A stretch of DNA of 11,222 bases from Thioalkalivibrio sp. Its GTDB lineage: Bacteria > Pseudomonadota > Gammaproteobacteria > SpSt-1174. The DNA is taken from contig DSBO01000176.1 in assembly GCA_011046015.1 (NCBI GenBank), positions 1-11,222 of the forward strand, written 5' to 3'. The notes beneath the pieces are model-generated. The model did no database searches, was not told the origin of the DNA, and saw only the letters and a program-made list of their open reading frames with translations. A program made the translations under genes and the position numbers. Positions 6,155-11,222 of this stretch are shown here, one piece after another; the first letter of the stretch is position 1, and each line of letters begins with the position of its first letter.

Positions 6155-6655
6155 TCAATCGAGACCGACGTTGCGGATGATATCGAAGACGATGCGTGTG
6201 TTCTCGTCGATCAGCACCACATGCGCGCCGACCACCATGCGGCCATAGCCGTCGGGCAGGCGGCTCAGCTGGCGGTCCAGGTCGTAGGGCAGGCGGCGGT
6301 ATTCCAGCCCGGGCGGGAGGGTCCCGCGGCTGTACAGCTGGCGTTCCAGGCCCGGTGGCAGGCGCTCACGCCGTGCCAGGCCGGGCGGCAGGTGGCGGTA
6401 GCGATGGCGGTAGTACTGATGGATGCGTGCGCGATCGCGTTCGTTGAAGGCGATGGTGATGCGGCCGTGTTCGTCACGCACCACCACGTGACCGGAGACG
6501 TCCACGTTGCTCGACGGGTAATGCGTCTCGGGATGACGGCTGGCCCGGGTGTCGCCGGGATAATAGGCGGGACTGGCGCAGGCGGCGAGCAGCAGGACGC
6601 TGGCCGAGACGCCGGCCAGGGCGGCGATGCGCGTCAGGGGGACACGGTCGTTCAT
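6155..6655 (-). CDS. CigR/RcnB-like outer-membrane lipoprotein
   Basis: A 166-residue predicted lipoprotein. Residues 1-26 form a lipoprotein signal (basic N-region MNDRVPLTR, hydrophobic core, lipobox LAAC with Cys26); Ala at +2 predicts outer-membrane sorting. A polar region with VVVRDEHGRITIAF (about 58-71) is followed by three LPPGL repeats in an Arg/Leu-rich stretch. The end, LSRLPDGYGRMVVGAHVVLIDENTRIVFDII, resembles the C-terminal module of proteins annotated as CigR/RcnB-like. CigR is described as an anti-virulence factor in Salmonella and RcnB as a periplasmic metal-homeostasis protein; neither role can be assigned here. I chose the ATG at 6655 over an upstream in-frame start at 6703 because it gives a clean signal peptide and has a GAGG ribosome-binding site 6 bases upstream. 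It sits between two housekeeping genes and is probably expressed at least partly on its own. Confidence 0.78.
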   Translation of the reverse strand: MNDRVPLTRIAALAGVSASVLLLAACASPAYYPGDTRASRHPETHYPSSNVDVSGHVVVRDEHGRITIAFNERDRARIHQYYRHRYRHLPPGLARRERLPPGLERQLYSRGTLPPGLEYRRLPYDLDRQLSRLPDGYGRMVVGAHVVLIDENTRIVFDIIRNVGLD

Positions 6656-6661
6656 CGTGAA

Positions 6662-6668
6662 CCTCGCT
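6662..6668 (-). promoter_or_regulatory. Ribosome-binding site of the lipoprotein gene
   Basis: AGCGAGG on the minus strand, with a 6-base spacer to the ATG at 6655. It decides the start in favour of 6655 over the in-frame start at 6703. Most other genes in this array lack a clear Shine-Dalgarno sequence. Confidence 0.7.
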
Positions 6669-6679
6669 GTTGGTGGATA

Positions 6680-6694
6680 GCCGGTACGGTGCCA
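6680..6694 (-). promoter_or_regulatory. Possible sigma54 (-24/-12) promoter of the lipoprotein gene
   Basis: The minus strand reads TGGCACC, four bases, then CGGCT. This keeps the GG-N10-GC spacing of RpoN promoters (GG of the -24 element and GC of the -12), with a good -24 box but only a partial -12 box (TTGCW expected). The predicted start, about 12 bases after the GC, is near 6668, just at the ribosome-binding site. The match may be chance in GC-rich DNA. Confidence 0.25.
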
Positions 6695-6704
6695 GCCTGA
6701 CACG

Positions 6705-6744
6705 GCCGGTTGAACCGGCGCTTAACCGCCGCCGCGCGGGCGGC
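6705..6744 (-). terminator. Two tandem GC hairpins after the 4TM gene
   Basis: Beginning 9 bases after the 4TM stop codon are two inverted repeats. The first is GCCGCC/GGCGGC with a 5-base loop (6728-6744). The second is GCCGGT/ACCGGC with a 3-base loop (6705-6719). Neither is followed by a T-run on the minus strand. They may partly end the lptD-surA-pdxA-4TM transcript before the lipoprotein gene, or act as mRNA 3' stems. Confidence 0.3.
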
Positions 6745-6753
6745 CGGCGGGGT

Positions 6754-7281
6754 TTACTGCAAGGCCTCGCGCAGATCGGGACGGCGCAGCAGCCGGATCA
6801 CGATGGCGAAGGGAATGCCGATCATCAGGACGAGGCCGAGGCCGATGCCCGTGATGAGGGTATAGAACAGGGTCGGCGAGATCGCCAGCGCCTCGTCTCC
6901 GACCTGGGCGAGCAGCGTGAACCAGAAATGAAAGTACACCCAGCCCGCCAGCAGCGTGTAGCCCAGCGAGGCCCAGCTCAGCCCTTCCAGGCTGAGGGCC
7001 GCCCAGCGCTGCATCTTCAGCAGGGCCAGGCTGGCTGCCAGTGCGTACAGGCAGGCCAGGGCATGGACGAGCAGTAGCGGGGGCAGCCGCGCGCCCATCC
7101 AGGTGAGCGGCTCGAGGCCCGGCAGCAGCGGGGCCTCGCTCCAGGCGGCGAGCCACTCCCGATACAGTGGGTAGGTGGCCAGCAGGGCCAGCAGGGCGAG
7201 CAGCAGCGTGCCGGCGTTTACCAGCCAGAACCAGGCGATGCTGGCGAGCAGGGCGCGCGAGGTCGAGCTGCCGTCCATCAT
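6754..7281 (-). CDS. Unrecognised four-helix membrane protein
   Basis: I do not recognise a family. The 175-residue protein has four clear hydrophobic segments at about 12-37, 67-87, 100-125 and 138-163. A loop between helices 1 and 2 is rich in Pro/Trp/Leu (about residues 40-63), and the C-terminus is short and basic (RLLRRPDLREALQ). Trp and aromatic residues cluster at membrane borders (WYF-rich WVYFHFWF at 114-121). No catalytic motif, signal peptide or cysteine pair stands out. The gene starts ATGATG; the first ATG overlaps the pdxA TGA by 4 bases (7278-7281), so translation is coupled to pdxA, and the second ATG is an alternative. Codon use looks like that of its neighbours, with no sign of recent transfer. 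Its position in an LPS/outer-membrane and PLP operon gives little hint of function. Confidence 0.82.
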   Translation of the reverse strand: MMDGSSTSRALLASIAWFWLVNAGTLLLALLALLATYPLYREWLAAWSEAPLLPGLEPLTWMGARLPPLLLVHALACLYALAASLALLKMQRWAALSLEGLSWASLGYTLLAGWVYFHFWFTLLAQVGDEALAISPTLFYTLITGIGLGLVLMIGIPFAIVIRLLRRPDLREALQ

Positions 7282-8267
7282 GGCTGCGGTTGGGCCAGGC
7301 CGATGGCGAGTTCCAGGGCCGCGCGCAGGCTGCCGGTCTCGGCGCGGCCGGTGCCGGCAAGTTCCAGGGCGGTGCCGTGGTCCACGGAGGTGCGGATGAT
7401 GGGTAGACCAAGGGTGATGTTGATCGCGTTGCCGAAGCCCACGTGCTTGAGCACCGGCAGTCCCTGGTCGTGGTACATGGCCAGCACGGCGTCGGCCTGT
7501 TCGAGGTGGCGGGGGGTGAACAGGGTGTCGGCCGGCAGCGGGCCGACCAGTTCCAGGCCCTCGGTGCGCAGGTCCTCCAGCACGGGGCCGATGGTGTCGA
7601 TCTCCTCGCGGCCGAGGTGGCCGCCCTCACCGGCGTGCGGGTTGAGGCCGCAGACGAGGATGCGCGGGCGCGGGATGCGGAAGCGCACCCGCAGGTCGTG
7701 GTCGAGGATGCGCAGCACCCGCTCCAGGCGCTCGTGGGTGATGGCGGCGCTCACCGCCGACAATGGCAGATGCGTAGTGGCCAGGGCCACGCGCAGGCGG
7801 TCGGCCGCGAGCATCATCACGGGGTGCTGGCCGCCGCAGCGTTCGGCGAGGAATTCCGTGTGGCCGGTGAAGGGGATACCGGCATCGTTGATCACGCCCT
7901 TGTGTACGGGGCCGGTGACCAGGGCGTCGAAGCGGCCATCGAGGCAGCCGTCCACCGCAACGCGCAGGGTCTCGAGCACGTAGCCGGCATTCTCGGGGTT
8001 CAGGTGACCGGCGCTGGCCGGCGCAGCCAGCATCACCGGCAGGACCTTGAGTCGCCCGCCGGCGTGTGGCGCGGGCGGGGCGTTCGGGTCGAAGCCCTCG
8101 ATGACGAGGGGCGTGCCCAGCGCTCGGGCGCGGCTTTCGAGCAGGCCGGGGTCGGCGATGGCCACCAGCTCCGCTGCGAAGCCGTCCTGGGCCAGCGCTA
8201 TGACCAGGTCCGGCCCGATCCCGGCCGGCTCGCCCGGGGTGATCGCGATGCGCGGGATACGGGACAT
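7278..8267 (-). CDS. pdxA: 4-hydroxythreonine-4-phosphate dehydrogenase, PdxA
   Basis: NAD-dependent oxidation of 4-phosphohydroxy-L-threonine in the DXP-dependent pyridoxal-5'-phosphate pathway; the product then condenses with deoxyxylulose phosphate through PdxJ. The 329 residues match the E. coli length. It begins IAITPGEPAGIGPDL (7-21), and carries the substrate-binding HT pair in FTGHTEFLA (H136/T137). The three metal ligands H166 (ATTHLPLS), H211 (LNPHAGEGG) and H266 (MYHDQGLP) fall at the same numbers as in E. coli PdxA. SVDHGTALELAGTG near the C-terminus is the family's cofactor/closing motif. An AGGAAGG ribosome-binding site lies 5 bases upstream of the ATG. It follows surA after 21 bases, the usual gammaproteobacterial order, and is coupled to the 4TM gene downstream. 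Confidence 0.97.
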   Translation of the reverse strand: MSRIPRIAITPGEPAGIGPDLVIALAQDGFAAELVAIADPGLLESRARALGTPLVIEGFDPNAPPAPHAGGRLKVLPVMLAAPASAGHLNPENAGYVLETLRVAVDGCLDGRFDALVTGPVHKGVINDAGIPFTGHTEFLAERCGGQHPVMMLAADRLRVALATTHLPLSAVSAAITHERLERVLRILDHDLRVRFRIPRPRILVCGLNPHAGEGGHLGREEIDTIGPVLEDLRTEGLELVGPLPADTLFTPRHLEQADAVLAMYHDQGLPVLKHVGFGNAINITLGLPIIRTSVDHGTALELAGTGRAETGSLRAALELAIGLAQPQP

Positions 8268-8272
8268 CAGGG

Positions 8273-8279
8273 CCTTCCT
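8273..8279 (-). promoter_or_regulatory. Ribosome-binding site of pdxA
   Basis: AGGAAGG on the minus strand, 5 bases before the pdxA ATG at 8267, in the 21-base surA-pdxA gap. It is one of the few strong Shine-Dalgarno sequences in the window and supports the chosen pdxA start. Confidence 0.8.
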
Positions 8280-8288
8280 GTCGCGGGC

Positions 8289-9632
8289 CTAGCCGCGGGA
8301 GTCGTCCTGCAGGCCGTCGAGGCGGAACTCGACGTAGGCCTCGTCGCGCATGCGTCGCAGCCAGATCTCGAGCTCCTCGTCGCGCTTGCGCTCGCGGATG
8401 AATTCGCGGGCGCGGGCACGCAGCTGTTCGCGGGTGTTGTCGTGTTCGCGGCGCTCCATCACTTCCAGGATGTGCCAGCCGAAGGGGGACTGGAAGGGTT
8501 CGCTGATCTGGCCAGGCGCCAGCCGGTTCATGACCTCCTCGAACTCGGGCACGAACATGCCCGGGTCGGCCCAGCCGAGGTCGCCGCCCTGGCGGGCGCT
8601 GCCCGGGTCCATGCTGTTGGCGCGGGCAAGGTCCTCGAACGATTCGCCGCCCGCGATGCGTCGCCGGAGCGACTGCAGCTGTTCGCGGGCCTCGGCATTG
8701 GACAGCACCGCCGAGGGGCGGAGCAGGATGTGACGCGCGCGGGTGCGGGTGACGTTCGACTGCTGGCCGCCGCGGCGGTCCGCAAGCCGGATGATGTGAA
8801 AGCCCGAGGGCGAGCGGATGAGATCGCTGACCTCGCCCACGTCCATCAGCGTGACCGGGCGTGAGAACAGCGTGGGCAGGCGGCCCGCCTCACGCCAGCC
8901 GAGGTCGCCGCCCTGCAGGGCGTTCTGGCCGTCGGACTCGGCCATGGCCAACTGGGCGAAGTCCTCGCCACCGTCGACGATGCGCCGGTGCAGGTCCAGG
9001 GCCTTTTCGCGGGCGGCACGGATATCCTCGGGGCTGGCGGCCTCCGGCACGCTCACCAGGATATGCCCGAGGCGGTACTCGACGTCGCGGTCCACGGCGC
9101 CGGCTTGGCTGGCGATCAGGTCGTCGACCTCGCGGTCGCTGACATTGACGCGGCTGTCCACCTGGCGCTGGCGCAGGCGGGTGATGGTCATCTCGTCGCG
9201 TATCTGCTCGCGGAAGCTGTCGTAATCGATGCCCTCGCTGATGAGCTGCTCGCGGAAGGCCGGCAGGCTCATGTTGTTGCCCTGCGCGATCTCCTGCATG
9301 GTGCGGTTGAGGGTCACGTCGTCGATACGGATCCCCACCTGTTTGGCGAACTGCAACTGCAGGCGCTCAATGATCATGCGCTCGATAACCTGGCGGCGCA
9401 GCACGTCCGGCGGCGGCATGCGCGCGTCGTCGATGTTGCGGCCGACCTGCTGCATGCGCTCGTCGAGTTCGCTCTGCATGATCACGTCCTCGTTGACCAG
9501 GGCGATGATGCGGTCGAGCAGCACGCCGTCGGACGGGGGCGCGGCCCCCAGCGGGGCCGCCATGGCGAGGCACAGGGCCGCGGCCAGGAGCGCACGCCAG
9601 GGTGCCGGTCGACGGTCAGTCTTGGAGTTCAT
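8289..9632 (-). CDS. surA: Periplasmic chaperone / peptidyl-prolyl isomerase SurA
   Basis: Periplasmic chaperone that escorts unfolded outer-membrane proteins, including LptD, to the BAM complex. Counting from the ATG at 9632 the protein has 447 residues (E. coli 428). Residues 1 to about 30 are a Sec signal peptide (basic PAPWR, hydrophobic core, ending PLGAA). Residues about 36-175 form the SurA N-terminal chaperone domain (LLDRIIALVNEDVIMQSEL at 38-56). Two parvulin domains lie at about 183-285 (starting VEYRLGHILVSVP; QGGDLGW; SPSGFHIIRL) and about 295-400 (RARHILLRPS; QGGDLGWADPGMF; SPFGWHILEV), followed by a C-terminal helix that completes the chaperone core. Both parvulin repeats look intact. 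A TTG six bases upstream (9638) is an alternative start with better spacing to AGAAGG. Either start lies inside the lptD 3' end, giving overlaps of 17 or 23 bases. Confidence 0.95.
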   Translation of the reverse strand: MNSKTDRRPAPWRALLAAALCLAMAAPLGAAPPSDGVLLDRIIALVNEDVIMQSELDERMQQVGRNIDDARMPPPDVLRRQVIERMIIERLQLQFAKQVGIRIDDVTLNRTMQEIAQGNNMSLPAFREQLISEGIDYDSFREQIRDEMTITRLRQRQVDSRVNVSDREVDDLIASQAGAVDRDVEYRLGHILVSVPEAASPEDIRAAREKALDLHRRIVDGGEDFAQLAMAESDGQNALQGGDLGWREAGRLPTLFSRPVTLMDVGEVSDLIRSPSGFHIIRLADRRGGQQSNVTRTRARHILLRPSAVLSNAEAREQLQSLRRRIAGGESFEDLARANSMDPGSARQGGDLGWADPGMFVPEFEEVMNRLAPGQISEPFQSPFGWHILEVMERREHDNTREQLRARAREFIRERKRDEELEIWLRRMRDEAYVEFRLDGLQDDSRG

Positions 9633-11222
9633 AGCCAAGGATACCTTCTTCGAGTAAGTCTTCGATGTTCCGGCCCACGTCCATCAGTCCCTTGAGCACG
9701 AGCTGGAAGTAGATCGCGTTATTGTATTCGGTTCCGCCGTCGGTCACATACTGACGGGCCACCAGGCGGGCCTTCCAGCAGCAACTTTCGTATTCCAGGC
9801 CGCCCAGCGCCTCCAGGTCGCGGTTGTCGTCCAGGGCGTAGACCCAGCGCCCGACGCCGTTCCAGCGGCGGGAGAGGGGCCAGCCGAAGGAAATCTCGGC
9901 CTGTTCGAAATCGTCTTCGCGGTAGCGATACCCGAGGTTGAAGACATGCCGGCTGTCGCGACGGTACTGGATACGAGTGCTGCCGCGCGCGGTTTGTTCC
10001 GTGTCCGGGTTCCACAGCAGGCTGCTGTCGATCTTCCAGAAATTGCCCAGCTGTGCGCCGAGTTCGGCCGCCAGGTCGGATTCGGTACGGGTCTCGGCTG
10101 GCTGGTCCGGCAGGGTCACCTCGCGATCCTCGAAATAGAAGATCTGCCCGAGGCTGGCGCGCAGGCGTTCGCGTCCGCTGGCGGTATCTACGAGGCGCGA
10201 GGTGAGCGCGAGACTCAGCTGGTTGGCGTCGCCCACGCGGTCCGGGCCGCTGAAGCGGTCCTCGCGAAACAGCTGGTCGAAGGTGAAGGTCAGGTCCCCG
10301 GTGTCGAACACCGGCAGGTCGTCCTGGTCGCGATAGGGCGTGTAGACATAGAACAACCGGGGCTCCAGGGTCTGGATCGCTCGGTCCGAGGCCTCGCGTT
10401 CGAAGATCAGGCCGGAATCGAGGCTGAACGTGGGCACGAGGCGGTCGGGTTCACGCTGGTCGGCCGGCAGGCTGTCGTCCAGGCGATAGGCCGTATAGCG
10501 GCCGCTCAGGCGTGGTTCGAGGAAGCTGCCGGGCGTGCGCACAGGCAGGGCGATCGAGGGCTTGAGATCCAGGCGGCTGCCGTTGACCAGGTCGTCGTGG
10601 TCGAACTGCACCCACTCGGCACGCAGGCCGTAGTCCAGTCCCAGGGCGCCGTCGGGGATGCCGCCGGTGAACAGTAGCTGGGGCACGCGCCGGTACGGGT
10701 ACTGCGTGGACAGCAGGGTCTCGTTGACGGTCTGGTAGCCCTGCAGGCGTAGCAGGACCTCGCCCTGGTCGAACCACCAGCGGGCGTCCATGCGCCGGTC
10801 GAGGTGGGTGGCGCTGATGACGTCGAGCGAAGTGCTCAGGTCGTCGAAGTAGCGTTTGTCCGACACCCCGTTGAGATCGATGTCCACCCGGCTGTGGGTG
10901 CTCGGGCGCAGGGTGTTGCGCCAGCGGCCCAGCCAGCGCTGGTCCTCGTAGGCATCGTCATCCAGCCAGGACAGCTGCAGGTCTCCCCGGTTGACCGGCA
11001 TCAGATAGCGAAATTCACCGTTGAGCTGCAGGCCGCGGTCGGACATGTAGCGCGGCGTGAAGGTGGCATCGTAGTTGGGCGCGATGTTCCAGTAGTAGGG
11101 GGTTTCCAGCTCGAAGCCGCGCTTGTCGGAGTTGCCGATGGCGGGGGCGAGGAAACCTGACTTGCGCTCGTCCGTGATGGGGAAGCTGATCCAGGGTGTA
11201 TAGAGGAAGGGCACATTCATGA
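9616..11222 (-). CDS. lptD: LPS-assembly protein LptD, C-terminal part (5' truncated by window edge)
   Basis: Outer-membrane beta-barrel that, plugged by LptE, inserts lipopolysaccharide into the outer leaflet. About 535 codons are visible; the N-terminal jellyroll that joins the LptA bridge lies beyond the right edge. The first Met in the window (11220) is internal. The opening matches the start of the barrel region in E. coli LptD: PFLYTPWISFPITDERKSGFL, followed by PYYWNIAPNYDATFTPRYMSDRG and EFRYL. Amphipathic beta-strand patterns continue to the end. A Cys-Cys pair in YESCCWKARL (codons at 9778-9783) corresponds to E. coli C724/C725, which make the inter-domain disulfides needed for function. 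The C-terminus is ELQD, and its stop lies inside the surA 5' end. The lptD-surA-pdxA order is standard for Gammaproteobacteria; SurA is a known folding factor for LptD. Confidence 0.97.
   Translation of the reverse strand, partial: MNVPFLYTPWISFPITDERKSGFLAPAIGNSDKRGFELETPYYWNIAPNYDATFTPRYMSDRGLQLNGEFRYLMPVNRGDLQLSWLDDDAYEDQRWLGRWRNTLRPSTHSRVDIDLNGVSDKRYFDDLSTSLDVISATHLDRRMDARWWFDQGEVLLRLQGYQTVNETLLSTQYPYRRVPQLLFTGGIPDGALGLDYGLRAEWVQFDHDDLVNGSRLDLKPSIALPVRTPGSFLEPRLSGRYTAYRLDDSLPADQREPDRLVPTFSLDSGLIFEREASDRAIQTLEPRLFYVYTPYRDQDDLPVFDTGDLTFTFDQLFREDRFSGPDRVGDANQLSLALTSRLVDTASGRERLRASLGQIFYFEDREVTLPDQPAETRTESDLAAELGAQLGNFWKIDSSLLWNPDTEQTARGSTRIQYRRDSRHVFNLGYRYREDDFEQAEISFGWPLSRRWNGVGRWVYALDDNRDLEALGGLEYESCCWKARLVARQYVTDGGTEYNNAIYFQLVLKGLMDVGRNIEDLLEEGILGYELQD

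Noticed and set aside
6656..6703. Upstream in-frame start for the lipoprotein (16 extra residues)
   Set aside because: It would place a polar Arg/Tyr/Pro segment before the signal peptide and has no ribosome-binding site, whereas the ATG at 6655 has GAGG at 6 bases and a normal lipobox.
7443..8864. 473-codon plus-strand reading frame opposite pdxA and surA
   Set aside because: It mirrors the codons of two conserved genes on the other strand and shows low-complexity His/Gln/Ala/Val composition with no motif.
11218..11220. ATG at 11220 as the lptD start
   Set aside because: The sequence there matches the middle of LptD (start of the barrel); the N-terminal domain must lie beyond the window.
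1..11222. tRNA/rRNA genes, insertion sequences, CRISPR arrays, att sites, phage or defence genes
   Set aside because: No repeats, transposase-like proteins, cloverleaf sequences or foreign-looking codon use were seen; coding density is nearly complete with housekeeping genes.

Overview
The window is GC-rich, densely coded DNA from a bacterial chromosome. All fourteen supported genes lie on the minus strand, so they are transcribed from high to low coordinates. The gene set (lptD, surA, pdxA, rsmA/ksgA, apaG, apaH) is the classic outer-membrane-biogenesis / housekeeping cluster of Gammaproteobacteria. The high GC, the RDD-SpoIIM pair after apaH and the divergence from enteric proteins suggest a non-enteric, purple-sulfur or Ectothiorhodospiraceae-like lineage. 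That placement is an inference from gene content only.

Layout in order of transcription: the 3' two thirds of lptD enters from the right edge (11222 to 9616). It is followed by surA (start inside lptD), pdxA, an unrecognised four-helix membrane protein translationally coupled to pdxA, a small CigR/RcnB-like lipoprotein with LPPGL repeats, rsmA, then a sugar-catabolism pair pgl-glk overlapping by 7 bases. Next is an 82-base gap holding a convincing sigma70-type promoter directly before apaG. After apaG come a SAM-dependent methyltransferase, a YjdF/DUF2238 membrane protein, apaH, an RDD membrane protein and the first 48 codons of a SpoIIM-like (DUF95) membrane protein, which leaves at the left edge.

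Functionally, LptD and SurA build the outer membrane: LptD inserts LPS and SurA chaperones LptD and other barrels. PdxA makes the PLP precursor, RsmA matures 16S rRNA, ApaH destroys Ap4A, and Pgl/Glk feed glucose into the 6-phosphogluconate route. The conserved order surA-pdxA-rsmA-apaG-apaH is kept, but every junction after pdxA except none-or-short spacers has been filled by a two-gene insert: 4TM + lipoprotein, pgl + glk, and methyltransferase + yjdF. Most junctions overlap by 4 to 8 bases or have short gaps, so the array probably behaves as one or a few operons. Likely internal breaks are the hairpin-containing gaps before the lipoprotein gene, before rsmA and before apaG.

I see no mobile elements, RNA genes, CRISPR arrays or defence genes. 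No intergenic stretch exceeds about 100 bases. I do not see a clear undescribed system. The best leads are an apparently leaderless apaG promoter, the orphan 4TM protein, the CigR-like lipoprotein, and the conserved-core/insert-pair architecture.
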